9,755 nt of DNA, taken from assembly GCA_025350985.1 (NCBI GenBank), contig JANXWU010000376.1, positions 1 through 9,755 of the forward strand. Direction: 5' to 3'. Below, piece after piece: positions 1 to 6,542 of this stretch. The notes below the pieces were generated by a model that made no database searches, had not been told where the DNA came from, and worked only from the letters and a program-made list of their open reading frames with translations. Position numbers and translations under genes: made by a program. The stretch comes from Spartobacteria bacterium. Its GTDB lineage: Bacteria > Verrucomicrobiota > Verrucomicrobiia > Chthoniobacterales > Chthoniobacteraceae. Within the stretch, counting starts at the first letter, position 1. Every line of letters begins with the position of its first letter.

Positions 1-2
1 TT

Positions 3-719
3 CTACTCCCGCTCTTCAAAACGGGCCGCTGAAGCGAGCTTTCTCCGCTCGTCTTTCGACAGGCCGCTCACCAGCAATACGATTTCTCCCTTCGCCGGGT
101 GCGCGGTGTATTGGGCGAGCAGGTCCGCTGGCTTGCCGATGCGGAATTCCTCGAAGGTCTTCGTCAACTCCCGCGCCACGCACAGCGTGCGCTCGGGGAA
201 ATGCCGCGCGAAAACGTCCAGCGTTTTCAGGAGGCGATGCGGCGACTCGAAGTGGATCGAAGTCTCCGCGCGCCGTCCGGCGGCGAGGACTTCGCGCTCG
301 CGTCCTCCACTTTTCGGAGGAAAAAATCCGCCGAAGAAAAACTGCTCCGCGGGAAAGCCCGAGCCGATGAGCGCGGTGAGGACCGAGGAGGCGCCGGGGA
401 TGATGGTGTAGGGCAGTCCGTGCGCGATGCAGGCGCGCAAAAGGCGGTGGCCGGGGTCGTTGATGCCGGGCAATCCCGCGTCGCTGATGATGGCGACGTT
501 TGCGCCGTCGCGCAGTCGTTCGAGCAACTCCGCAGTGCGGCTCGCTTCGTTGTGTTCGTGGTAGCTGACGAGGGGTTTGTGGATTTCAAAATGCCGCAGC
601 AGGATCGAAGAATGGCGCGTGTCCTCCGCCGCGATCACGTCCACACTTTTCAAAACTTCCAGCGCCCGGAGCGTGATGTCACCGAGATTGCCGATGGGAG
701 TGGCGACGAGGTAGAGCAT
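3..719 (-). CDS. rsmI: 16S rRNA (cytidine(1402)-2'-O)-methyltransferase RsmI
   Basis: RsmI transfers a methyl group from S-adenosylmethionine to the 2'-OH of C1402 in 16S rRNA, in the decoding centre of the 30S subunit. The 238-residue product has the tetrapyrrole-methylase fold and its family motifs in order: ATPIGNLGD (6-14), AEDTRH (31-36), SDAGLPGINDPG (79-90), IPGAS (107-111), FFPPKSGGR (132-140), ESPHRL (158-163) and ARELTKTFEE (182-191). It is shorter than E. coli RsmI (286 aa) and lacks that protein's C-terminal extension, as many bacterial homologues do. The frame is open up to 824, but I chose the ATG at 719 because the protein begins there with the conserved MLYLVATPIGNLG and the upstream residues are low-complexity Arg/Ser/Pro. 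No Shine-Dalgarno is visible; a T-rich run precedes the start. The gene lies 35 nt behind the methyltransferase gene and is probably cotranscribed with it. The stop is a TAG at the very edge of the window. Confidence 0.95.
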   Translation of the reverse strand: MLYLVATPIGNLGDITLRALEVLKSVDVIAAEDTRHSSILLRHFEIHKPLVSYHEHNEASRTAELLERLRDGANVAIISDAGLPGINDPGHRLLRACIAHGLPYTIIPGASSVLTALIGSGFPAEQFFFGGFFPPKSGGREREVLAAGRRAETSIHFESPHRLLKTLDVFARHFPERTLCVARELTKTFEEFRIGKPADLLAQYTAHPAKGEIVLLVSGLSKDERRKLASAARFEERE

Positions 720-754
720 GGAAAAAAAGCGCGAATCGGCGGGCGACGACCGGC

Positions 755-1603
755 TCAGTCCGCGCGCAGGGGAAACAGCGACGGCGCATGGCAGCGGTCG
801 AGCACCGCGCCGGCGATCTTCCAAAACGCCAGGCGTCCGCGGCGCACGCGCCGGTCGCGCAGTCGGGAGCCTTCCAGGAAAATCATCCCCCGCGGCGCTT
901 CGGGAAAAACCGCGCCGCCATAGACGAGGCCCTCGGTCGGGAAGACTTCGACTTTTTCAAAAAGCCGCCGCAGGTGGGAGTGAACGATGCAGGTGCCGAT
1001 GCCGAAATCTTCCAGCGGGGCGAAGTCATCCAGCAGCATCGCGCCGCCGGGGGCGAGCATCGCCGCGGCGTAGGAGACATCGTGCGCCACCGAGAACAAA
1101 TCGTGTCCGGCGTCGATGAAAATGAGGTCGAACTGCCGTCCGGCTTTGGCGAGCTGCGGAAGGATCGCGGTCGTGAAACCCGTGTGCGTGGTGATGCGTG
1201 CCGCGAGCGCGGGATCGAGGTGGGCTTTCCAGATTTCCTCGCAACTCGCGCGCAGTTGCTTTTGGGCGCCGTTGACCTCGATCGCGTAGTCGATGGGTTG
1301 CGCAGGGGGAGTCAAATCGACCGTGTCGATGCGAATGTCCACGCCGTACGCTCGCGCGGCGGACGCCAGCGCAAACGCGCCGAGTCCGCGACCGGTGCCG
1401 AGTTCGAGGACGGTCCGCGGCTGGCGCAGTTCGACGAGGCGATCCAAGACCAGGCCGCGCTCGAAGTTGGCGGGCCGGAATTTCCCGTCCGCCTCCGCGC
1501 GCAAGCCGGTGAGCAAGCCGAGTTGCCAGATGCGTTCGCGCCTCGCGGGATCGTGGAAAGTTTTCAGCCAAGGGCCAAAGCCGGGACTTGCGGGTGTTTC
1601 CAT
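755..1603 (-). CDS. Class I SAM-dependent methyltransferase (Methyltransf_24-like)
   Basis: The 282-residue protein is a Rossmann-fold methyltransferase of unknown substrate. Motif I, the SAM-binding glycine loop, is VLELGTGRGLGA (65-76). An acidic residue at the end of strand 2 is D96 (TVDLT). A later strand and loop read FDLIFIDAGHD (158-168), followed by a helix and LAPGGAMLLDDF (183-194), the usual post-motif III layout. This IDAGHD plus DDF arrangement resembles the Methyltransf_24 and cephalosporin-hydroxylase/O-methyltransferase-like groups, but the residues shown do not fix the substrate. The C-terminal 40 residues are Arg-rich. The ATG at 1603 is taken as start because the N-terminus (PGFGPWLKTFHDPARRERIW) looks like genuine protein; there is no clear Shine-Dalgarno. 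It lies 35 nt before rsmI and 94 nt after the coiled-coil gene, all on the minus strand, so it is probably cotranscribed with rsmI. That pairing alone does not prove an rRNA target. Confidence 0.85.
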   Translation of the reverse strand: METPASPGFGPWLKTFHDPARRERIWQLGLLTGLRAEADGKFRPANFERGLVLDRLVELRQPRTVLELGTGRGLGAFALASAARAYGVDIRIDTVDLTPPAQPIDYAIEVNGAQKQLRASCEEIWKAHLDPALAARITTHTGFTTAILPQLAKAGRQFDLIFIDAGHDLFSVAHDVSYAAAMLAPGGAMLLDDFAPLEDFGIGTCIVHSHLRRLFEKVEVFPTEGLVYGGAVFPEAPRGMIFLEGSRLRDRRVRRGRLAFWKIAGAVLDRCHAPSLFPLRAD

Positions 1604-1630
1604 GTCGGGGGCGAGTGGTGCCGGACCGGG

Positions 1631-1659
1631 ACGCTACAAAGCATTCACGATGACGTCAA
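1631..1659 (-). promoter_or_regulatory. Putative sigma70-type promoter for the methyltransferase-rsmI pair
   Basis: On the minus strand a TTGACG hexamer (1659-1654, five of six matches to TTGACA) is followed after exactly 17 nt by TAGCGT (1636-1631, three of six matches to TATAAT). The -10 lies about 28 nt before the methyltransferase ATG, a sensible 5' leader length. The -10 match is weak and the region is GC-rich, so this is a candidate only. Confidence 0.3.
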
Positions 1660-1697
1660 CGCGAGCCGGCCCGCGGGTCATTCTTCGAAGCACCCGG

Positions 1698-2384
1698 CTA
1701 TCGCTGGAAGGCGATTTCGATCGGGCCTTCATCTGCCATTGCATCCACCAGAGTGGGGCGGGCCTTCGGTGCGGCGGGGCTGCGATCAATCACCATTTTC
1801 AACCGTTCAAACGCTTCGGAAATATCCGCGACGAGACCTTTTACCTGTGGATCAACGTCCCGCACCCCCGGCGAAAATCGTCCGCGCCGCGCCACCGCGA
1901 GCTGGTGCTTTAGCGACGCCACCTCGTCGGTGAGCCGCGCGATCATTTTGTCGTAGGATAGAAAACGCGCCTCGGTGTCGGGATCGATCGCCGGCACCGA
2001 TTGCCGCGCGGCGGTTGCATCCGCGAGAGCGAGATCGCGCGCCGCGCACGCATCTTTGAGCCGGAGTTCGAGAGCGACCGCGCGCATCGCTTCGTTCGCC
2101 AGCCGATGCCTTTCCTCGCGCAGCTCCATGATGCCTGTCTGCATGTGCGCAAGGTCCTTCTGCGTTTTTTCAAAGAGCTGCTTGAGCAACGCATGCTCGT
2201 TGGATTTGCCGGCGAGCTGACGTTGAAAATCGGAGGCCAAGCCGGTGGCTTGGTCCAGATCGTTGCGCAAGGCCTCGTAGTCCGCGTTGAGCGTCGCCCC
2301 GAGCCCGGCTTTGCCGGAGGACAAAGTCGTCGCCGTGGTGCCGGCGGAGGCGTTCATTTCGGGTGCGGGTGCTGGAAGTGGCAT
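1698..2384 (-). CDS. Coiled-coil protein of unknown function
   Basis: I do not recognise a family. The 228-residue product has a low-complexity Ala/Pro/Ser/Thr N-terminus (1-30), then a long charged helical stretch rich in Leu, Ala, Glu, Lys and Arg from about 33 to 125. A Pro-containing break (AIDPDTEA, 132-139) is followed by a second helical segment (140-166, FLSYDKMIARLTDEVASLKH). The tail is basic, then short and acidic. There is no signal peptide, membrane segment or enzyme motif. The pattern fits a cytoplasmic structural or scaffold protein. The frame is open to 2489, but I prefer the ATG at 2384: the residues upstream are unlike a protein, and a weak AGGG lies 13 nt before this start. 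A second candidate is the ATG at 2357. It is the first of three minus-strand genes, with the methyltransferase 94 nt downstream. Confidence 0.7.
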   Translation of the reverse strand: MPLPAPAPEMNASAGTTATTLSSGKAGLGATLNADYEALRNDLDQATGLASDFQRQLAGKSNEHALLKQLFEKTQKDLAHMQTGIMELREERHRLANEAMRAVALELRLKDACAARDLALADATAARQSVPAIDPDTEARFLSYDKMIARLTDEVASLKHQLAVARRGRFSPGVRDVDPQVKGLVADISEAFERLKMVIDRSPAAPKARPTLVDAMADEGPIEIAFQR

Positions 2385-2562
2385 CGGTTTGACGCGACCC
2401 TTGCACGTTCTTAAGCGCAAAGATCGCCCGTGCCTAAAAGCGAATGGCGTGCCCGAGTCGCATGTATCGCCACTTCCCCACCAAGCCACCCGTCAACACG
2501 GTTGGCATAAAATCAGGTTATCCCCGATTGAATCGTCGCCCGCGAACCGCTAGTTTCCACGC

Positions 2563-2763
2563 ATGGACTTCGACCGTTTGAGCCGGTTCAAAAAAGTCAA
2601 GGCTGCGTCACCCGATCCTCGCAAGGAGTCCGCGAGGATTTTTCTCCATTTATCCGACGGTGGCTGGGAACGGGGACTGCATCATCGGGTGCAAATCAAG
2701 AGCAGGAAAACGGCGCTGCGGCTCTTGAATGCCATTGCCTCCCGTATCGTCCGCTGCGAATAA
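2563..2763 (+). CDS. Small basic hypothetical protein (66 aa)
   Basis: A short ORF divergent from the coiled-coil gene encodes a basic protein without Cys pairs, signal peptide or membrane helix. It reads like a folded domain: a charged N-terminus (DFDRLSRFKKVK), a likely beta segment (SARIFLHLS), GGWERGLHHRVQI, and a C-terminal helix (TALRLLNAIASRIVRCE). Codons use G or C at the third position about as often as in neighbouring genes, and no overlapping frame looks better, which supports it being real. No Shine-Dalgarno is visible. A TAAAAT at 2508-2513 could serve as a -10 element with a leader of about 43 nt, but no good -35 accompanies it. The function is unknown. Confidence 0.5.
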   Translation: MDFDRLSRFKKVKAASPDPRKESARIFLHLSDGGWERGLHHRVQIKSRKTALRLLNAIASRIVRCE

Positions 2764-2911
2764 ATTGCGGGTGAAGTTGAGTCGGTGAACTTGGGACGGC
2801 TTTTTTGATTGAGGTATTCGCATCTCGAAGAGCACAAAGGTCGCGAAGGAATCCTTTCAAGAAAGTCTCCCGAGGCTTAACTGTAGTGGCGTTTAGGGCA
2901 CAAGAGACTGC
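2764..2911. other. Intergenic spacer upstream of the pirin gene
   Basis: This 148-nt spacer holds no convincing ORF. It contains a T run (TTTTTT near 2801-2806) without a clear stem before it, and an imperfect tandem GCACAAAGG/TCGCGAAGG (2832-2849) that resembles degenerate spacer repeats common in environmental genomes. The pirin promoter should lie here, but I find no hexamer pair I would defend. Confidence 0.4.
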
Positions 2912-3604
2912 ATGATTACCATCCGAAAATCCGCGGAACGAGGCCATGCGAACCATGGCTGGCTCGACACTCATCACAGTTTCAGTTTTGCGGACTATCA
3001 CGATCCCAACTGGATGGGCTTCCGCACCCTGCGGGTGATCAATGACGATGTCGTCCATCCGCGCGCCGGCTTTGGGATGCATCCGCATCGCGACATGGAG
3101 ATCATCACCTACATTCTGAGCGGCGCGCTGGAGCACAAGGACTCGATGGGCAACGGGCGCGTGATCCGCGCCGGCGAATTTCAATACATGGCCGCCGGCA
3201 CCGGTGTGACCCACAGCGAATACAATCCGTCCGGCGACGAGCCCGTGCATTTGCTGCAAGTGTGGATCGTTCCTGACCGCAAAAGTCTTGCGCCGAGTTA
3301 CGCGGAGAAATCGTTCAAGGACGCGCCCGCCGGTCTGCATTTGGTGGCGAGCAAGTCGGGGCGGGATGGCTCGATGCGGATCAATCAAGACGCGGAGTTA
3401 TTGCTTGCAAAAATGGAGCCGGGAACGGACGCGACTTACCATCTGACTCCACATCGCCACGCCTGGCTGCACGTCGCGGAAGGTGAGGTCACCCTGAACG
3501 GCCTGCGGCTGGGCGCTGGCGACGCCGCCGCGGTCAGCGAGGAAAAAGATTTGCAACTAACCGCCGCGAAAAAATCGCAACTGCTTTTATTCGACCTCGC
3601 CTGA
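2912..3604 (+). CDS. Pirin family protein (YhhW-type bicupin, possible quercetin 2,3-dioxygenase)
   Basis: Pirins are cytoplasmic two-domain cupins that bind one metal ion. The E. coli homologue YhhW cleaves quercetin in vitro, while the physiological substrate is generally unknown. The 230-residue length matches YhhW closely. The N-terminal cupin carries the complete metal site: H57 and H59 in GFGMHPHRD, then H101 and E103 in GTGVTHSEYN. Other signature stretches are HHSFSFADYHDPNWMGF (21-37) and LLQVWIVPDRK. The C-terminal cupin (about 140-230) lacks a comparable ligand set, as is normal for the family. The ATG at 2912 is the conserved start (MITIRKSAERG); no strong Shine-Dalgarno precedes it. 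Its 3' end overlaps the convergent haloperoxidase gene by 18 nt. The annotation as pirin is firm, the enzymatic role is not. Confidence 0.93.
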   Translation: MITIRKSAERGHANHGWLDTHHSFSFADYHDPNWMGFRTLRVINDDVVHPRAGFGMHPHRDMEIITYILSGALEHKDSMGNGRVIRAGEFQYMAAGTGVTHSEYNPSGDEPVHLLQVWIVPDRKSLAPSYAEKSFKDAPAGLHLVASKSGRDGSMRINQDAELLLAKMEPGTDATYHLTPHRHAWLHVAEGEVTLNGLRLGAGDAAAVSEEKDLQLTAAKKSQLLLFDLA

Positions 3605-5104
3605 CTGGTGCCGGTGGTGCAGCGGCGCGAACGCGTTGTCGAATACATGATCAGCCACGCGCCGCCCTTGCGCGATGCCCTCGGTCTTGTCGAACGACCA
3701 GTGAATACCGAGGTAGATTCGGCTTTGACCATTCTCCTCCTCGGCTTGCGAGAGGGTGGAGAAACTGCGCGGCATCAACGGTCGGATAACGCCGGTGTTA
3801 CCTTTGGTGACGCCGTTAAACTCATCCGAAATGAACGTGAACGGAAGCTGATCGGTGCCGAAATACCGGCGCAAAGTCTGGAAAAGCGCGCCGCCAAAAC
3901 CGGCGTGGCCGGACGGATAGGCCGGGAAGGGTGGGGTGAAATTGGGGCCGGTCAGGTTGCTCGCCGGTGCGCCCAGTGGTGAAAAAGCCGGGTCGCCCAT
4001 CGTGGCTGCATTCCCGTCGCCCGCACCCGTCGGTCCCGTGCCGGGATCAGACTCGCGGATGCCCGTGATCGGACGCCAGAAGTCCCAGTGAAACTTTGAG
4101 TCCCACACTGCGATGCCCGCGTCGGCCATGGCGACGTTGACCAACGCCAGCAAGCGCGCCAGTTCCATCGCATTCAATTTCGTCTGGTCGGCGATTTGCA
4201 CGGTGATCTGGTTGTACAAACGCGGCGGCGCGCACAGGCTCGGGGTTCCATCGTACGCCCAGAATATGCCGATGAAGGTCTGCTCTGGCGTGCGCAGGGT
4301 GGGAGTCGCCACGCCATCGCCGCCGAGGCGCTTCACTTCGTTAAAAGCGGCGGTGTAGGCCGGACTGGTCATCGCTGGCGGGGGTGGGGTCCGGAACTGA
4401 TCGCCGGAATCCAAAACAAACGGCAGGCACTCGCTCCAATGCGCGCCGAGCGCGAGCGGGATCCTGCTGATGGGATCCTGCCTCCAGTGCCCTGGCAGGA
4501 TACTCGTGAAATAATCGACACCCACGCGCGACTCGGGAATTTCTGATCCGTCACTGACGCGCAAGCCGAGGATCGCCGCCGCCGCCCGCTGACCGAGGCT
4601 GATGCCGTTGGCTTTTTCCTTTTTGTCCGTGATGCCGGCGAGGTCTTCGGCGAGCAGCGCGTCAAAGCTCGGCGCTTGCGAGGAAAAGAGCTTCACGAGG
4701 GTGTCATGCCCGGCTTGGCTGATGGCCGCATCCACGGAGACCGGTCCGTGCGGCGCCTGCACGCGGGAGTAACTCTCATAGCGTCCCTCGACGGAGTTGA
4801 TGGCATCGAACATGGCGATGTGGACGATGGCCATCGCCCGCGCCGCCCGGCAGGGTCCCAGTTGCTGTCCGAAAATCCGATTCTCACCCAGCGCCACCGG
4901 CGTGTGATCCAAGCCGCTGGCGTTAATGGCGATTTCATTCCAGCGATGAAGTGCGTCCAGTCCCTTTCTCGGCCCCGGCTTGGGTTTGAACCCCGATGAG
5001 TTAAAGCGGGGACCGAAAGCCTCGCGGAAGCCGTCGTCCGCCCGCGCGGCTAGGGTGGAAAAGCTCAGTGCCAATAGAAGAACAGTCGGGGAGAACGTTT
5101 TCAT
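3587..5104 (-). CDS. Secreted vanadium-dependent haloperoxidase (PAP2 superfamily)
   Basis: Enzymes of this family use vanadate and hydrogen peroxide to oxidise halides, giving hypohalous acid that halogenates organic matter; they share their active site with PAP2 acid phosphatases. The 505-residue product keeps the whole signature. The first block is K337-x6-R344-P345 (KFHWDFWRP), the second PSGH at 397-400 in FPAYPSGHAGFGGA, and the third S461-R462-x5-H468 (SRIYLGIHW). H468 would bind vanadium and H400 would be the acid-base residue. The context around PSGH closely resembles fungal vanadium chloroperoxidase. A helical N-terminal half contains ARAMAIVHIAMFDAINSVEG, typical of bacterial members. 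The ATG at 5104 gives a clean Sec signal (MKTFSPTVLLLALSFSTLAARA, cleavage near ARA-DD), so I prefer it over the open frame to 5182. Periplasmic or extracellular location is inferred. Halide preference and phosphatase activity cannot be read from sequence. Confidence 0.9.
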   Translation of the reverse strand: MKTFSPTVLLLALSFSTLAARADDGFREAFGPRFNSSGFKPKPGPRKGLDALHRWNEIAINASGLDHTPVALGENRIFGQQLGPCRAARAMAIVHIAMFDAINSVEGRYESYSRVQAPHGPVSVDAAISQAGHDTLVKLFSSQAPSFDALLAEDLAGITDKKEKANGISLGQRAAAAILGLRVSDGSEIPESRVGVDYFTSILPGHWRQDPISRIPLALGAHWSECLPFVLDSGDQFRTPPPPAMTSPAYTAAFNEVKRLGGDGVATPTLRTPEQTFIGIFWAYDGTPSLCAPPRLYNQITVQIADQTKLNAMELARLLALVNVAMADAGIAVWDSKFHWDFWRPITGIRESDPGTGPTGAGDGNAATMGDPAFSPLGAPASNLTGPNFTPPFPAYPSGHAGFGGALFQTLRRYFGTDQLPFTFISDEFNGVTKGNTGVIRPLMPRSFSTLSQAEEENGQSRIYLGIHWSFDKTEGIAQGRRVADHVFDNAFAPLHHRHQSGEVE

Positions 5105-5303
5105 GGTTATGGGTGTGAGCTTCTGGTTTGGGGCCTGCGATGCAGGTGCCCTAAGGCTGCCTTTTTCAACCGGCCAAATCAATCCAATAAATTGTGTCTC
5201 TTATGGCAGGAATAATTTCGGCATCGCCTGAAAAGAAGATCACGAAGAACGAAAGACCGCTCACCAAGCTTCCCCTGCGCCGGGTTTCGGCTATCGTTTC
5301 CCC
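5105..5303. other. Divergent intergenic region between haloperoxidase and esterase genes
   Basis: This 199-nt stretch separates two divergently transcribed secreted-enzyme genes and should carry promoters for both. It includes an AT-richer core (about 5175-5220) standing out from its GC-rich surroundings. On the plus strand a TTGTGT (5192-5197) and TAATTT (5213-5218) are 15 nt apart, a weak pair. I see no convincing operator palindrome. Confidence 0.4.
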
Positions 5304-6323
5304 ATGCGTCTCATCCTGCTCTCTTCCCTCGCGATCGCGCTTTTTGTCCAACGCACCGTTGCGGTCGAACCGCCGGAAAAATCCACCGCCGACACCGTGG
5401 CCAAAAGTCCCGCGGAACCAATCGTGGCTCCAACGCTTCCTAAGTCCAAGCCCACCGAGGCCAACCTCCACTACGGCGAGCACGAGCGTCAGGTGCTTGA
5501 TTTCTACAAAGCCGATTCGGCAAAACCCACGCCGCTTTTATTTTTCATCCATGGCGGCGGATGGGTTGCCGGCGACAAAGCCAAGGCCGCGAACTTTGAC
5601 AAATATCTGGCCGCGGGCATCTCGGTCGTTTCCATCAATTACCGCTACACCACCCAAGCGCAATCTGCGGGCGTGAAGCCGCCGGTCGAATGGCCACTGC
5701 ACGACGCGGCGCGTGCCTTGCAATTTGTCCGCAGCAAAGCCCGAGAATGGAACATCGACAAGGTCCGTATCGGCGCGTCCGGCGGCTCTGCCGGCGCGTG
5801 CTCCAGTCTGTGGCTGGCCTTTCACAACGACATGGCTGACCCGAAGAGCAGCGATCCCATCGCGCATGAATCCACGCGCTTGTGGTGCGCTGCCGTGACC
5901 GTCGCGCAGACCACGCTAGACCCGCAACAGATGAAGGAATGGACGCCGAACAGCCGTTACGGCGGCCACGCGTTCGGTTTCATGCCCGACCCTAAGAATG
6001 CCAAGACTCGCGACACCCAGTTCGATAAGTTCCTGGCCGGACGCGAACAGATTATTCCTTGGATCAAGGAATACTCTCCCTACGAGCACGTCAGCTCGGA
6101 CGACCCGCCCATCTATATGATCTATCCCACGCCGCCCGCGCTTGGTCGGGACCAGAAAGACCCAACCCACACCGCGAACTTTGGCGTGAAGCTTCAGGAG
6201 AAACTCAAAAGCGTCGGCGTCGAGTGCGAACTGGTCTATCCCGGAGCACCGGACGTGAAGCATCCTCAGGTGCATGACTATCTCATCGAGAAGCTAAAGG
6301 CAGCATCGGCTAGGAAGAGCTAA
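5304..6323 (+). CDS. Secreted alpha/beta-hydrolase, esterase/lipase-like (BD-FAE type)
   Basis: This 339-residue protein is a probable carboxylic-ester hydrolase. Residues 1-20 (MRLILLSSLAIALFVQRTVA) form a Sec signal and are followed by a Pro/Lys-rich linker. The core begins with LHYGEHERQVLDFYKA, a typical entry to this fold. The oxyanion-hole motif HGGGW is at 83-87. The nucleophile elbow is GGSAG (160-164) with S162 as the likely catalytic serine. A C-terminal H324 in KHPQVHDYL is a good candidate for the catalytic histidine (H320 is a second option). The catalytic acid is less clear: D283 or D286, after the strand PPIYMIYPTP, are possibilities. The fold matches the hormone-sensitive-lipase/BD-FAE group found in many polysaccharide- and ester-degrading bacteria. 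The ATG at 5304 directly gives the signal peptide. It is divergent from the haloperoxidase. The substrate is unknown. Confidence 0.87.
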   Translation: MRLILLSSLAIALFVQRTVAVEPPEKSTADTVAKSPAEPIVAPTLPKSKPTEANLHYGEHERQVLDFYKADSAKPTPLLFFIHGGGWVAGDKAKAANFDKYLAAGISVVSINYRYTTQAQSAGVKPPVEWPLHDAARALQFVRSKAREWNIDKVRIGASGGSAGACSSLWLAFHNDMADPKSSDPIAHESTRLWCAAVTVAQTTLDPQQMKEWTPNSRYGGHAFGFMPDPKNAKTRDTQFDKFLAGREQIIPWIKEYSPYEHVSSDDPPIYMIYPTPPALGRDQKDPTHTANFGVKLQEKLKSVGVECELVYPGAPDVKHPQVHDYLIEKLKAASARKS

Positions 6324-6388
6324 TGGGCATGGTTAATCGAAGGTCCCTCTAGTTCCTCGCCTGACCCTTAAAATCGACTTGAAAGCTG

Positions 6389-6473
6389 TATCCGCAGATT
6401 GACGCAGTTGTTCAAAAGCGTGGACTACTCCGGGTTATATGAAATCTGTGTAAATCTGCGTAATCTGTGGACA
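6389..6473. repeat. Imperfect inverted repeat made of AATCTGTGT-like units
   Basis: The right side holds three near-tandem units of 9-10 nt: AATCTGTGTA (6443-6452), AATCTGCGT (6453-6461) and AATCTGTGG (6462-6470). The left side (6391-6407) is a reverse-complement copy. TCCGCAGATT pairs with AATCTGTGGA with one G-U wobble, and ACGCAG pairs with CTGCGT across a single-base bulge at 6401, making a 16-bp stem around a loop of about 48 nt. No T run follows the stem on the plus strand, so it is not a standard terminator. Similar ATCTGTGT/ATCTGCGT sequences recur between genes in many environmental bacterial genomes from my recollection, which suggests a dispersed non-coding element. Confidence 0.65.
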
Positions 6474-6542
6474 GAAAAAAGCTTCTCTAAAGCTTCAACA
6501 CGCCCTAGTTAGTCCGCACTTTCCCTCGGTAACTCCAAGGGC

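Noticed and set aside
99..923. Long plus-strand open frame opposite rsmI and the methyltransferase
   Set aside because: Its translation is Arg/Ala-rich and has no domain-like pattern, while the minus strand holds conserved rsmI motifs; it is an antisense shadow of GC-rich coding DNA.
1651..1658. Perfect palindrome TGACGTCA
   Set aside because: An 8-bp palindrome is expected by chance at this GC content, and it overlaps the -35 of the candidate promoter without any second copy.
788..1933. 381-codon plus-strand open frame
   Set aside because: It lies antisense to the methyltransferase and part of the coiled-coil gene, and its composition is that of a GC-rich shadow frame.
2696..3388. 230-codon minus-strand frame opposite the pirin gene
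   Set aside because: The plus strand encodes a pirin with its complete metal site; the antisense frame shows no recognisable fold.
6479..6495. Hairpin AAGCTT-CTCTA-AAGCTT upstream of the J-domain gene
   Set aside because: Only six pairs, AT-rich and without a following T run; too weak to call a terminator or regulatory element.
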